From positions 1 to 46,063 of the forward strand of contig MEKR01000125.1 of assembly GCA_001767035.1 (NCBI GenBank): 46,063 nucleotides of DNA, written 5' to 3'. Under the pieces are notes generated by a model, which had not been told where the DNA came from, made no database searches, and worked only from the letters and a program-made list of their open reading frames with translations. Below, piece by piece: positions 7,284 through 16,036 of this stretch (positions are counted from its first letter, which is position 1; each line of letters begins with the position of its first letter). A program made the position numbers and the translations under genes. This stretch comes from Acidobacteria bacterium RIFCSPLOWO2_02_FULL_61_28. Lineage in GTDB: Bacteria > Acidobacteriota > Terriglobia > 2-12-FULL-54-10.

Positions 7284-7361
7284 AAAAGCTCTACTCTATA
7301 GAGCTTTTTCATCTCTACTCTATAGAGATGAGGATATTAGTAGAGTTATAGAGTAATAGAG
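7284..7361. repeat. twin CTCTA hairpins plus 8-bp-period TAGAG repeats
   Basis: Hairpin 1: AAAAGCTCTA (7284-7293) pairs with TAGAGCTTTT (7299-7308). Hairpin 2: CATCTCTA (7310-7317) pairs with TAGAGATG (7323-7330). Both loops are CTCTA. Then TAGAG recurs at 7341, 7349 and 7357 with an exact 8-base period. Hairpin 1 followed by T5 could terminate transcription. The periodic half-sites look like an iteron or operator cluster. Function is inference. Confidence 0.65.
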
Positions 7362-7580
7362 GCGGAAAATCAGATTCGGATTTTGGGACACATGCCACGT
7401 AATGGAATTGAGGCCGTGCCCAACTTTTAGAAATAGCGAATCCAGCAATCTCCTCACACTGAACCAACACCCCGGAAAAGCCCCCAAACAGCTAGGAAAA
7501 ATATTTTTGTGAAAGCGTTCGATTTTTGACATCAACGGCGTTTTATTCCAGTAGAGGCGCGTAAGCGCACTCGCCGTTTT

Positions 7581-7655
7581 CCTGGAGTGCCGACAGTTTG
7601 TCCATCTCCGTGGTTCTGTCGCACTCCAGGGATCGGCCCAAAAAACCACGGAGGG
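7581..7655 (+). promoter_or_regulatory. pseudoknot-forming 5' leader that traps the Shine-Dalgarno
   Basis: Stem 1: 7581-7596 pairs with 7616-7630, 15 base pairs with a single bulged C (7590/7591). Stem 2: the end of the stem-1 loop, CTCCGTGGTT (7606-7615), is a perfect 10-bp complement of AACCACGGAG (7644-7653), which includes GGAG of the Shine-Dalgarno (GGAGGG, 7650-7655) for the ATG at 7660. The topology is an H-type pseudoknot with no bases between stem 2's 5' arm and stem 1's 3' arm. An exact TTGACA (7526-7531) lies upstream. The likely role is translational repression of the next gene, but nested DNA sites for a recombinase are an alternative. Confidence 0.6.
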
Positions 7656-7659
7656 AAAA

Positions 7660-8133
7660 ATGTCAAAGCAAATTTGGAAAATATGGCTTGATCCGAACAC
7701 CAATACGCTGATCTGTTACCGAATAGACGCCAATGGCGAGCGGCGGGGAAAAAAGACTTACTGGCAAATCCAAAAATCTGGTTACTTGCCCAAAGGGCTG
7801 TTCTTCCTTATTAAGGGCTACGTTCAACGGCGTGTCAAAGATGCAGAGAAGCGCGGGTTCAAGGCGTTCTGGAAGCCGGTCTTCCGAGGATTGTGCGAGG
7901 CGGCAGAAGCCTGCGGCTGTGAGATTAAAGGCGGAATCGCAAACGCTGATTTGGTCTGGAAATTGCTGGGCGTCCGGTTAATCGCATTTCAAATCCACGA
8001 GGGTGAGCTGTCCAAATCGCGCATCTTCAAACTGGAAGCGAGTGAGGCTATCTTCCGATGGGCAGTTCTCACCAAGGACAACGGCTTCTTTGAATTGCGC
8101 CCTCAAAAAACAAATCGGAAGCACCGGGCGTGA
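7660..8133 (+). CDS. unknown basic protein downstream of pseudoknot leader
   Basis: 157 aa. I do not recognise the family. The sequence is basic and aromatic ('KQIWKIWLDPNTNTLICYRID', 'GKKTYWQIQKSGYLPKG', 'GYVQRRVKDAEKRGFKAFWKP'), with three cysteines near residues 87-95 ('LCEAAEACGCEIKGG') and a C-terminus ending KTNRKHRA. Such composition would suit a nucleic-acid-binding protein, but no named fold is visible. The start is fixed by GGAGGG five bases upstream. That site is the one paired in the pseudoknot, so autogenous regulation is conceivable. The excisionase gene follows 67 bases downstream. Confidence 0.7.
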   Translation: MSKQIWKIWLDPNTNTLICYRIDANGERRGKKTYWQIQKSGYLPKGLFFLIKGYVQRRVKDAEKRGFKAFWKPVFRGLCEAAEACGCEIKGGIANADLVWKLLGVRLIAFQIHEGELSKSRIFKLEASEAIFRWAVLTKDNGFFELRPQKTNRKHRA

Positions 8134-8200
8134 TGCGGAGAGGGAAGCGCGATCAGAGGGCGGAGGTCCTGAAGCGTAACAATCCGCAGGGTGAATCGGC

Positions 8201-8419
8201 ATGAGCTACGAATTTGAGCCTTTGATTGACAGCGCAAAAGCCGCCGGGTTGCTCGGAATCCACGAAAAAACCCTGCAACGGATGGCGCGGGACGGAAGAG
8301 TCCCGGCAATTCGGATCGGCAAGTTTTGGCGCTTCCGCAAGACCGATCTAAATGCTTGGGTCCAATCCGAGGTAAAATATTCGCGCTATGCGTACCGCCT
8401 TAAGGAGGATCAATTATGA
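8201..8419 (+). CDS. excisionase-type helix-turn-helix protein
   Basis: 72 aa with 'LIDSAKAAGLLGIHEKTLQRMARDGRVPAIRIGKFWRFRKTDLNAWV', the full HTH_17/AlpA-excisionase pattern: helix-turn-helix, then wing, then W-R-F-x3-DL-x-W. Its TGA (8417-8419) overlaps the ATG of the integrase (8416-8418), so the two are translationally coupled. It probably acts as the recombination directionality factor of the tyrosine integrase. The alternative, a transcriptional regulator of the int operon, is not exclusive. Confidence 0.85.
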   Translation: MSYEFEPLIDSAKAAGLLGIHEKTLQRMARDGRVPAIRIGKFWRFRKTDLNAWVQSEVKYSRYAYRLKEDQL

Positions 8420-9516
8420 GGCGTGTACGTTATCAGTTTGGCTGTTTGAAATTGAGGAAAGATTTTTGGACATTTCGATTTTACGAAACGGGTTCCGATG
8501 GGAAACGCCGTTACCGGCGAATCCGAGTCGGGACCAAGGCCCAATACCCCACCAGGGCCGAGGCGATGAAAGCAGTGGAGGGGTTGAGGCTCTCGATCAA
8601 CACCGGCTCGTTTCAAATGACGCCGGTCCGTTTTGGTGCTGTAATTCAGCGGTATCAAAGGGAGGAGTTGCCGGAGCGTTTTTCTACGCGGGCCTGCTAC
8701 ACCTCGATGCTCAAGAGGTGTATCGAGCCCAAATGGAGTGAGGTTCCAGTCAACGATATCCGAACGCTGGAAGTGGAACACTGGCTGAAATCTCTAACGT
8801 CGGCTCCGAAAAGCAAGGCCAACGTCCGAAATCTAATGCACCTGCTGTTCGAATTTGCGAGGCGTTGGGACTTGACGGATAAAAACCCAATCGAGTTGGT
8901 TCGGCAGAGCAGCCGCCGGCAGCGAATTCCAAAACGGTTGTCAGTTGAGGAATTCCAGCGGTTGTTGGGCTGCCTGTCCGAGCCTTGCCGAACGATGGCG
9001 ATTTTAGCTGCTTGCCTGGGCTTGCGGATCGGAGAGGTTATGGGGTTGAAGTGGGAGGATGTTGATCTTCTCAACGGAAGCCTAAATATTCATCGGTCCG
9101 TCTATCAATATCACGTCGGCCCCGCAAAGACCCCCAATTCGGAGGCGGCTCTTCCTCTAGCGCCAGAGATCGTCTCGGCATTGCTGGCTTGGCGATCCCG
9201 AGCGGTATATCGGGCCGGAGGGGATTGGATGTTTGCCTCTGATAAGGGCGGGCTGAGAGATGTTGATAAGCTTCGGGAGAACGTTCTGCAACCGGCTGCG
9301 AAGAAGGCCGAAATTGGCAAGATCGGCTGGCACTCGCTACGGCACTCGTTTGCGTCTGCGCTCGATGCGGCTGGGGCGCGTATGAAGGTCGCGCAGGAAT
9401 TGATGCGTCATGCCAATATCTCCACCACGATGGACGTTTATACCGGAGCGATGGAGCGGGACAAGAGAGACGCTGCGGCTCAGGTAGCGAAGTCCTTTTT
9501 GGGAGCGGTGCAATGA
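8416..9516 (+). CDS. int: tyrosine recombinase/integrase of the tRNA-fMet element
   Basis: 366 aa, full length for a phage-type integrase. The N-terminal ~65 residues form an arm-binding-like domain, 70-165 the SAM-like core-binding domain ('LEVEHWLKSL', 'LMHLLFEFARRWDL'), and 170-360 the catalytic domain. Catalytic residues: Arg204 (CLGLRIGEV), Lys238 (AKTPNS), His306 and Arg309 (WHSLRHSFAS), His332 (LMRHANI) and nucleophile Tyr342 (MDVYTG). The gene ends 71 bases from the attachment repeat and the tRNA it targets. Recombination should occur in the anticodon-loop region shared by the 46-bp repeats. Confidence 0.95.
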   Translation: MRRVRYQFGCLKLRKDFWTFRFYETGSDGKRRYRRIRVGTKAQYPTRAEAMKAVEGLRLSINTGSFQMTPVRFGAVIQRYQREELPERFSTRACYTSMLKRCIEPKWSEVPVNDIRTLEVEHWLKSLTSAPKSKANVRNLMHLLFEFARRWDLTDKNPIELVRQSSRRQRIPKRLSVEEFQRLLGCLSEPCRTMAILAACLGLRIGEVMGLKWEDVDLLNGSLNIHRSVYQYHVGPAKTPNSEAALPLAPEIVSALLAWRSRAVYRAGGDWMFASDKGGLRDVDKLRENVLQPAAKKAEIGKIGWHSLRHSFASALDAAGARMKVAQELMRHANISTTMDVYTGAMERDKRDAAAQVAKSFLGAVQ

Positions 9517-9527
9517 GGCTTACCGCG

Positions 9528-9539
9528 TATCGAACCCTA
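9528..9539 (+). promoter_or_regulatory. candidate integrase arm site, proximal end
   Basis: TATCGAACCCTA is identical to 3177-3188 at the other end and in the same orientation. Both are followed by a near-match (AA-N-CCC). It lies between the integrase stop and the attachment repeat, where arm-type sites are expected. A small hairpin (CCCC...GGGG, 9546-9561) adjoins it. Confidence 0.45.
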
Positions 9540-9586
9540 GCGAACCCCACTTGTTTTTGGGGAGCGGCTCTAACCTGTTGAGAGAT

Positions 9587-9664
<78 letters not shown>

Positions 9665-9669
9665 ACTTC

Positions 9670-9698
9670 ATCTTACGCAACATTTCGCGGGGAGTCAA
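9670..9698 (-). promoter_or_regulatory. tRNA-fMet promoter
   Basis: On the minus strand TTGACT (9698-9693), a 17-base spacer and TAAGAT (9675-9670) fit a housekeeping sigma promoter. The -10 box ends only six bases before the mature tRNA 5' end, so transcription should begin at or within a base or two of it, leaving almost no 5' leader for RNase P. Confidence 0.75.
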
Positions 9699-9869
9699 GG
9701 TCGGCCGCCGCAGCCGCGGATCGCATCGGTGCGTCGTGCCGGTTGCTTCCGTTCACCGGCCAATTTCCGAGGGAAGCATTCCGGGTACCAACGGACATTC
9801 AAATTCACTTGCGTTGCCAAGTGTTTTTCCATTATTCTTTTGGCTATCCTCCCGACGTACCTGGTGTGC

Positions 9870-11102
9870 ATGAAGAAGGTTTTGATTGTCGACGATGATC
9901 CCTCCATTCTACAGATTGCCAGTATGCGGTTGCGGGCCGAATCCGTCGAGGTCCTGACGGCGAGCGACGGAGCGGAAGGGTTGCGATTGGTGCGGGAACA
10001 CCGTCCGGCGGTCGTGGTTCTGGATTTGATGATGCCAAAAATCCACGGCTTTTCCGTCCTCCAACAACTCCGCAGCGATCCCGCACTGCGTCCCGTCAAG
10101 GTCCTGGTGACCTCGGCCAAGGGCTACGCCTCGGATGTCGAACGCGTGCAGCAACTGGGCGCCGATCGCTATCTCCACAAGCCCTATAACCTACAGGAGT
10201 TCTGGGAGACGGTCGCGGAACTCCTGGGCGAACGGAAGGCGCGCTTTTCAGTTCGCTTCTGGGGAACGCGCGGGTCCATTGCCACTCCGGGACCTGCCAC
10301 GGTAAAATACGGAGGGAACACTGCGTGTACCGAGGTGCGGTGTGGCCAGCAACTGCTGATCTTGGATGCGGGCACGGGCATCCGGATGCTGGGCCTTTCG
10401 TTGCAGGAGGAATTCGAGGGGAGACCTTTCAAAGGGCATATCTTCGTGGGCCACACGCATTGGGACCACATTCAGGGATTTCCGTTTTTCGGGCCGGCCT
10501 TCCAAGAGGGCAACGAGTTTACGATTTACAGCCTGCGCGGGGCCGAGAAACCGTTGGAGCGGATTTTTCGCGGCCAGATGGACAGCGACTATTTCCCGGT
10601 GCGGTTGACCGAGATGAAGGCGCATCTGATATTTTCCGAACTGGAATCCGATGTGGACCTGGGAGGGCCGCGGGTTTCCTATGTGTTTCTGAACCATCCC
10701 GGTTTGGCCGTGGGATTTCGGATTCGCTTTGAGGGGCGGTCCGTCACTTACATCAGCGATCACGAGACGTATGGCCGGCTGAACCCTGACGGACAGCATC
10801 CCAATCCCATGGATGTAGAAGTTGTGCAGTTCGCGGCGAACACCGACCTGCTGATCTCGGAGGCGCAGTACACCGAGGAGGAATACGAAGCGAAACGGGG
10901 ATGGGGGCATAGCACGTTCCTCGACGTGTTGGAGCGAGCCGCGCAAGCGCGCGCCAAAACCCTGGCTCTCTTCCACCATGATCCCTCCCACGAGGACCGC
11001 TTCCTGGACGACGTCGAGGACTTTTGCAACAAGACGGTGCAGGAAAGAAATTATGACTTCCGCTGTTTTCTGGCGCGCGAGGGGATGACGGTCGAACTCT
11101 AA
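9870..11102 (+). CDS. response-regulator receiver fused to metallo-beta-lactamase hydrolase
   Basis: 410 aa from the ATG beginning MKKVLIVDDDPS. The frame is open further upstream, but that part runs through the tRNA. Residues 1-120 form a CheY-like receiver ('VLIVDDDP', phospho-acceptor Asp in 'VVVLDLMMPK' ~52, 'VTSAKG', 'HKPYN'). Residues ~127-410 form a metallo-beta-lactamase fold of the RNase Z/PhnP-like phosphodiesterase type: 'SVRFWGTRGSIATPGP' then metal motif HTHWDH at ~195, 'YISDHE', and a late 'LFHHDPSHED'. It is probably a phosphorylation-controlled phosphodiesterase of unknown substrate. The PilB-like ATPase gene starts 15 bases later, so the two likely share an operon. Confidence 0.88.
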   Translation: MKKVLIVDDDPSILQIASMRLRAESVEVLTASDGAEGLRLVREHRPAVVVLDLMMPKIHGFSVLQQLRSDPALRPVKVLVTSAKGYASDVERVQQLGADRYLHKPYNLQEFWETVAELLGERKARFSVRFWGTRGSIATPGPATVKYGGNTACTEVRCGQQLLILDAGTGIRMLGLSLQEEFEGRPFKGHIFVGHTHWDHIQGFPFFGPAFQEGNEFTIYSLRGAEKPLERIFRGQMDSDYFPVRLTEMKAHLIFSELESDVDLGGPRVSYVFLNHPGLAVGFRIRFEGRSVTYISDHETYGRLNPDGQHPNPMDVEVVQFAANTDLLISEAQYTEEEYEAKRGWGHSTFLDVLERAAQARAKTLALFHHDPSHEDRFLDDVEDFCNKTVQERNYDFRCFLAREGMTVEL

Positions 11103-11117
11103 GACAACGGGAATTTC

Positions 11118-13598
11118 ATGGCAGAGAAGACAGCACGGCGACTCATTCAGGCGGGCGGTCTCAGCAACGAGGAGATCAAAAACGCCATCGTCAAATGCAC
11201 CGGCGAGAACAAGTCGCTGATCGAGTCCGTTCTGGCCGACGAGCGCGTCAGCGAGGAGGGGCTGGCCGATTCCCTCGCCGCCTATGCCCGCTTCCCGCGC
11301 GTCAACCTCGCCACGGCCAACATTGATCCGGAGGCCGTCAAGTTGCTCCCGCAGGACTTGGCGCGAAGGCACATCTGCATCCCGATCCGCGTCGAAGGCC
11401 GGCACGTCCTGCTCGCCATGGCGAATCCAACCGATTTCCGGGCGCTTCAGGAGATCGAATTCACGGTGGGGAAACCCCTGAAGGTGATGGTTTGCACCCG
11501 CACGGAGATTCTGGACGCACTCTCCAAGTTCTACGAGCCGGAAGATAGCCTGAGGGCGTTTACGCAGAACTTGGAGGACGCTCAAAACTTTGAGATCCTG
11601 GCCGAGACCGAAGGCAAGGCGGCCGACGTCAACCTTTCCATGGAAAGCGCCGCTCAGGCTGAACTGGCCCCGGTGGTCAAAGTGGTCAATCTGATGATTC
11701 AGGACGCCATTGCGCAACGCGCCACCGACATCCACGTCGAGCCAACCTTGAACGACGTGCAAGTGCGGGTCCGCGTGGACGGCGTTCTCCGCCCCATGAT
11801 GCAGTTGCCAAAATGGCTGACCAATCCAATCAGTTCGCGGATGAAAATTCTGGCCCGCCTCGATATTGCGGAGCGCCGCATGCCTCAAGACGGGCGCATC
11901 AAGGTGCAGCGGGATAACAAGAGTTACGACCTCCGGGTCTCCACCCTGCCCACCCTGTTCGGCGAAAAGGTGGTTTTGAGAATTCTTGCCTCGGGGACCG
12001 AATTACCCACTCTCGAGCAGATCAACCTGGACCCGGACGATCTGCGTATCCTGATGCGGTCGCTCAATCAGCCCCAGGGAATGATCCTGGTGACGGGGCC
12101 GACCGGAAGCGGCAAGAGCACCACCCTGTATGCCTGCCTGGGGGACCGGAAAACTCCCGAAGTGAACATCGTCACGGTCGAGGACCCGATCGAGTACCAG
12201 ATGGGGGGTATCAACCAGGTCCAGGTCAACGTCAAGGCCGGGCTGACCTTCGCTTCCGCCCTGCGTTCCATCCTGCGACAGGACCCCGACATCGTCCTGA
12301 TCGGCGAGATGCGCGATTTGGAAACCACCGAGATTGCGTTTCACGCCTCCATGACGGGCCACTTGGTTCTTTCCACGCTGCACACCAACAGCGCCATTGC
12401 CACCTTGAGCCGCTTGCTCGACCTGGGCGTGGACCCGGTGCTCATCAGTTCTTCGATCTCTCTGATTATTGCCCAGCGGTTGATCCGCAAGCTGTGTCCG
12501 GATTGCCGACAGCCCTTCGATCCCCCGGAGGGTATGTTGGCGCGGTTGGGAGTCACCAAAGACGATACGGTCTTCTACAAGGCGGGGGGATGCCAGAAGT
12601 GCGGCGGGTCCGGGTACGCCGGTCGGATGGCCGTGCACGAGATGCTCCCCATGAACAAGACCGTTCGGGAATTGGTTGCCCGCAAGGCCCCCGAATACGA
12701 AATCTATGAGGCGATGCGCCAGCAGGGGATGCTGTTCCTGGCCGACCGAGGCCTGCAAAAGGTACGGGAAGGGGTCACGACCATCAATGAAGTCTACCGC
12801 GTCATGCAGTTGGAAGATGAGGAAAAGGCCTTTTTTGCACACCGGTGCCCCAACTGCAAAGCGGCCATTGAACCGGAATTTGCCGTCTGCCCCAATTGTT
12901 TGGCTTCGCTCAAGACACTCTGCAATCGGTGCAACCAGCAATTGAAGTTGGATTGGAAGATCTGCCCTTACTGCAAGGCTCCGGTGTCGGGGGAGTCGGA
13001 GACCCCGATGCCGGCGGGACTGCTGATGGGCGGGAGCCCTCCGGCGCCTGCGGAACCGGCAGTCGCCTCGGTTCCCGTGGAGCAGGAACTGGGGACGGAG
13101 GTCGCCGTGGCAACGGCCGTTCGGACCGAGCCGGGCGACACGGTGTCGGGCGTGAGAGGAATGCCGGAAGTGGGCGCCGCCAGACCGCCGGCTCAGACCG
13201 CTCCCGAGAAGAAGCCGCGCATCCTGGTTGTGGATGATGATGCTTCCATCCGCTTCATCGTGGGCAAGTCCCTGGAGCAACTCCCGTTCCCCGTCGAAAT
13301 CCAGTTGGCCAGCAATGGGACCGAAGGCCTGGAAATCGCCCAAGACAAACATCCCGACCTGGTGGTGCTGGATATCATGATGCCGGGGATGGACGGATTC
13401 GAAGTTTGTCAGAAGTTGCGGTCGCAGGTGGAGACGGCCTTCATACCGATCATCATGTTGACTGCCAATCCTACCGAGGAAGGACGTATCAAAGGCTATC
13501 TCGCCGGCACCGATGACTACCTCGCCAAGCCGTTCAATGTTGCCGAGCTCCATGCCCGCGTGACCCGCCTGTTGCGTCGCACCTATGGAATCTCGTAA
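11118..13598 (+). CDS. PilB/GspE-type ATPase fused to zinc ribbons and a receiver domain
   Basis: 826 aa, well above the ~570 of ordinary PilB/GspE. The N-terminal ~150 residues are a MshEN-type domain ('[20 protein letters not shown]'). The ATPase core follows with Walker [11 protein letters not shown] (~327-336), Asp box 'TVEDPIEYQ', Walker B '[12 protein letters not shown]' and 'STLHTNSA'. The usual four-cysteine site is CPDC/CQKC (~458-495). After ~570 comes an added double zinc ribbon (CPNC, CPNC, CNRC, CPYC), a Pro/Ala-rich linker, then a C-terminal receiver (~698-820, 'ILVVDDDAS', 'VVLDIMMPG', 'KPFN'). This suggests two-component control of type IV pilus or type II secretion assembly. 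No pilin genes adjoin. Confidence 0.9.
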   Translation: MAEKTARRLIQAGGLSNEEIKNAIVKCTGENKSLIESVLADERVSEEGLADSLAAYARFPRVNLATANIDPEAVKLLPQDLARRHICIPIRVEGRHVLLAMANPTDFRALQEIEFTVGKPLKVMVCTRTEILDALSKFYEPEDSLRAFTQNLEDAQNFEILAETEGKAADVNLSMESAAQAELAPVVKVVNLMIQDAIAQRATDIHVEPTLNDVQVRVRVDGVLRPMMQLPKWLTNPISSRMKILARLDIAERRMPQDGRIKVQRDNKSYDLRVSTLPTLFGEKVVLRILASGTELPTLEQINLDPDDLRILMRSLNQPQGMILVTGPTGSGKSTTLYACLGDRKTPEVNIVTVEDPIEYQMGGINQVQVNVKAGLTFASALRSILRQDPDIVLIGEMRDLETTEIAFHASMTGHLVLSTLHTNSAIATLSRLLDLGVDPVLISSSISLIIAQRLIRKLCPDCRQPFDPPEGMLARLGVTKDDTVFYKAGGCQKCGGSGYAGRMAVHEMLPMNKTVRELVARKAPEYEIYEAMRQQGMLFLADRGLQKVREGVTTINEVYRVMQLEDEEKAFFAHRCPNCKAAIEPEFAVCPNCLASLKTLCNRCNQQLKLDWKICPYCKAPVSGESETPMPAGLLMGGSPPAPAEPAVASVPVEQELGTEVAVATAVRTEPGDTVSGVRGMPEVGAARPPAQTAPEKKPRILVVDDDASIRFIVGKSLEQLPFPVEIQLASNGTEGLEIAQDKHPDLVVLDIMMPGMDGFEVCQKLRSQVETAFIPIIMLTANPTEEGRIKGYLAGTDDYLAKPFNVAELHARVTRLLRRTYGIS

Positions 13599-14394
13599 GC
13601 CAACCCTCAAAGATTACTACGCAGTTCTGGGCGTCGCGCCCGAAGCTTCCGCCACCGAGATCAAGAAAGCTTACCGGGCGCTGGCGCAGCGCTACCACCC
13701 GGATCGGCTGTTGCCGGAAGACGATTCCCAGGCGGCGATGGGACGAATGGTGGAAATCAATGAAGCGTTCGCCATCGTCTCCGACAAAAAAAAGCGGGCG
13801 GCCTATGACCAGTTAAGAACAGCCCCGACAAAGAAGCCTGCGCCGACGGCTGCCGAGCGGTCTCCCGCCGACTGGGAAATGCCGGAGCAACCCACCCCGG
13901 CGCAGGCGGGTTCGCCGCGCAATCCCATGGTGGACCAAAGCGTCAGCCAGGATTTCCTCCACAAATTGAAGACGCTCATCACCCTGCAAGGGGCGCCGGC
14001 GAACCTGAAGGAAGAACCCGAGAAACCCTGGTTGTGGAGCTTCCAGGGAAAGACCTGGGGAGGGAATTACTCGGTCAGCCTGCGTCTTTGCCCGACCCTG
14101 AACCCGAACGTTGCCCGGGAGTCTGTGACGCACGTGGCGAGTTTGGTCAGCAAGCGACGTTCCGGCTGGAAGAGCAATTTTTTCCTCTTCATCCTTGCCT
14201 TCCAGTCCTTGAACGAAGGCGAAACCGTCCTGAAACTGCTCCGCACGTTTTGTAATCAGGAAGGCAACAGCACCCGCCGAAACCTAATCAACATCGTCGT
14301 GATGGATTTGAATCACCGCCGTTCGATCCTTTGTGGCAAGCGGACGCACGACGTGAAGATTGACCCGATACTTTCCTCCCTGGCCATCAGTTGA
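13585..14394 (+). CDS. J-domain (DnaJ-like) protein
   Basis: 269 aa. The J domain spans residues ~9-75: '[24 protein letters not shown]', HPD at 38-40, then '[17 protein letters not shown]'. No Gly/Phe or zinc-finger region follows. The rest is a ~150-residue domain of unknown type preceded by a Pro-rich linker. The gene overlaps the 3' end of the ATPase gene by 14 bases in another frame, so it is translationally coupled. It may recruit an Hsp70 to the receiver/ATPase system. The partner and client are not deducible. Confidence 0.85.
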   Translation: MESRKPTLKDYYAVLGVAPEASATEIKKAYRALAQRYHPDRLLPEDDSQAAMGRMVEINEAFAIVSDKKKRAAYDQLRTAPTKKPAPTAAERSPADWEMPEQPTPAQAGSPRNPMVDQSVSQDFLHKLKTLITLQGAPANLKEEPEKPWLWSFQGKTWGGNYSVSLRLCPTLNPNVARESVTHVASLVSKRRSGWKSNFFLFILAFQSLNEGETVLKLLRTFCNQEGNSTRRNLINIVVMDLNHRRSILCGKRTHDVKIDPILSSLAIS

Positions 14395-14512
14395 GAAGAA
14401 CTTCCGGCTCGCGCGCGACTTCGGTACTCCCGCCGAGCGGTCCAACGACGCCCGGCTCGGTCCGCGCAAAGCCGGTTTAGTCGCCTCGGTTCTCTCGATG
14501 GGAAAGGACTTC

Positions 14513-15619
14513 CTAATCGCCGCTGATGGTGGGCAGTTCAAAGTAGAAGCTCGTGCCACGGCCCAGTTCGCTTTCCACCCCAATGCGGCCGTGGTGTTGT
14601 TCGACCAGGGCGCGGGCGATCGTGAGGCCCAGGCCGGTCCCTTTCTTGGCTCCCGCCAACTGCTGGAACCGGTCAAAGACCCTCTGGAGCTGATCGCCGG
14701 GGATGCCCTGACCCTGGTCGCTGACGGCAACCCGGACCACGTTATTCACGGCGGTGACACGGATTCGGACCGTCTTTTCCGGGGGAGAATATTTCAATGC
14801 GTTCGAAAGCAGATTGGTGATGACCTGTTCCAATCGGTCCCGGTCTCCCATCACCTCCGGAACCGGCTCGTCCTGCACGGCGTCAATGGAGACCTTGTTG
14901 GCCTCGGCCAGCGACCGCAAGCTCCGCATGGACTTCCGGACGCAGTCAGTCACGTTCAGCCGCGCCAGGTGCAGTTCCATTTTTCCGGATTCGATCTTGG
15001 AGATGTCCAGGAGGTCGTTGATCAAGCGGATCAGCCGGTCCACCGCCGTGAGGCAGATGCCCAACAACTCGGTGGCTTCGGCCGGCAAGTCTCCGGCGTA
15101 CCCGCCGAGCAGGAGCTCGATGGAGCCCTTGATGGACGTCATCGGGGTGCGCATCTCGTGAGAGGCCACCGAGATGAAGTCGCTCTTCATCTCGTCCACT
15201 TCCCCTTCCAGGGTGGCGTCCGTAAACGTGAGCAGATACCCCGGAGACGATCCAGGCGGGCAGAACGGCGTCACATGGACGTGGAGAAATTTCTTTTCCG
15301 GGAGCTTCAACGGCACGATCTTGGACTCGGTCCGCTCGGGCGGCGAGGCAGTGAGGCGCACCAGATAATGCAGCAGTTCACTCCCCGAATCTTGGCGGGG
15401 GATTTTGTTGGCGGCCAGGAGCAGATGTTCCCCCAGCAGATTCTCCGCCGAACAGCCCACGGCCCGCAGGAGGGTTCCGTTCGCGTAGCGGATTCGCCAG
15501 TCCGAATCCGTGACGAGGATTCCGTGCAGCGAATAATCCAGGATATTCTCCGGCCGGCTCAACGGGTCCGTAGATGTACTGGGCATATTCCTGGCTTGGC
15601 TCCCTGCTTGCGGTTCCAT
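14513..15619 (-). CDS. PAS-domain sensor histidine kinase
   Basis: 368 aa, no membrane segment, so cytoplasmic. A PAS domain covers ~22-140 ('ILDYSLHGILVTDSDWRIRY'), HisKA follows with phospho-acceptor His154 ('SVASHEMRTPMTSIKG'), then HATPase_c with N box 'QVITNLLSNALKYS', G1 'VSDQGQGIP', F box and G2 'GTGLGLTIA'. Its ATG overlaps the TAA of the preceding response regulator (TAATG), so it is the last gene of the three-gene signalling operon. Confidence 0.93.
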   Translation of the reverse strand: MEPQAGSQARNMPSTSTDPLSRPENILDYSLHGILVTDSDWRIRYANGTLLRAVGCSAENLLGEHLLLAANKIPRQDSGSELLHYLVRLTASPPERTESKIVPLKLPEKKFLHVHVTPFCPPGSSPGYLLTFTDATLEGEVDEMKSDFISVASHEMRTPMTSIKGSIELLLGGYAGDLPAEATELLGICLTAVDRLIRLINDLLDISKIESGKMELHLARLNVTDCVRKSMRSLRSLAEANKVSIDAVQDEPVPEVMGDRDRLEQVITNLLSNALKYSPPEKTVRIRVTAVNNVVRVAVSDQGQGIPGDQLQRVFDRFQQLAGAKKGTGLGLTIARALVEQHHGRIGVESELGRGTSFYFELPTISGD

Positions 15620-16008
15620 TATGCGCGTTCGTCCTGCTCTTCGAGAATCTGTTTAATCTCAGCCGCCAAGCTCATGGGATTGAATGGTTTGATCAAGTAT
15701 CCCACCGCCCCCAGAGAAAGGCCCTTTTTCACTTCGATTTCCTGGGCTTTCGCGGTCAGGAAAATCACAGGAATATGCCGCAGGGAAGGGTCTGCCTTTA
15801 GCCGGCGGCAGGTTTCGTAGCCATCGAGCTTCGGCATCATGCAGTCGAGCAGAATCAAGTCCGGAGAGTCGCTGGCGGCCTTCGCCAGGCACTCTTCTCC
15901 GTTGGTTGCCAAGACGACTTCCCAGCCCCCGCGAAACTGGAGGCTGATCTGCGCGACTTTGCGAATGTCCTCCTCGTCTTCGGCCAGCAAAATCTTGTGA
16001 ATCTCCAT
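15619..16008 (-). CDS. single-domain response regulator (CheY-like)
   Basis: 129 aa from the ATG after GGGAGGAAA. A longer frame from 16062 would overlap the upstream gene and lacks that SD. Receiver features: acidic pocket 'LLAEDEED', phospho-acceptor Asp55 in 'LILLDCMMPK', Thr in 'FLTAKA' and Lys in 'IKPFNP'. No output domain is present, so it acts by protein contact or passes phosphate between the two flanking kinases. It lies between hybrid kinase and kinase genes with 28 bases and a 1-base overlap, respectively. Confidence 0.93.
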   Translation of the reverse strand: MEIHKILLAEDEEDIRKVAQISLQFRGGWEVVLATNGEECLAKAASDSPDLILLDCMMPKLDGYETCRRLKADPSLRHIPVIFLTAKAQEIEVKKGLSLGAVGYLIKPFNPMSLAAEIKQILEEQDERA

Positions 16009-16036
16009 GCCGTTTCCTCCCGCGCTGGCCTTGGTC

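Noticed and set aside
7339-7361. CRISPR-like array
   Set aside because: The TAGAG repeats are 5 bases at 8-base spacing, far too short for repeats and spacers. No CRISPR array or cas gene is seen anywhere in the window.
7320-7703. 127-aa minus-strand open frame
   Set aside because: It crosses the pseudoknot and hairpin region, overlaps the start of the 7660 gene and shows no family features.
10248-11888. 546-aa minus-strand frame across two genes
   Set aside because: Shadow of the REC-MBL and PilB-like genes. Low-complexity composition and no domain.
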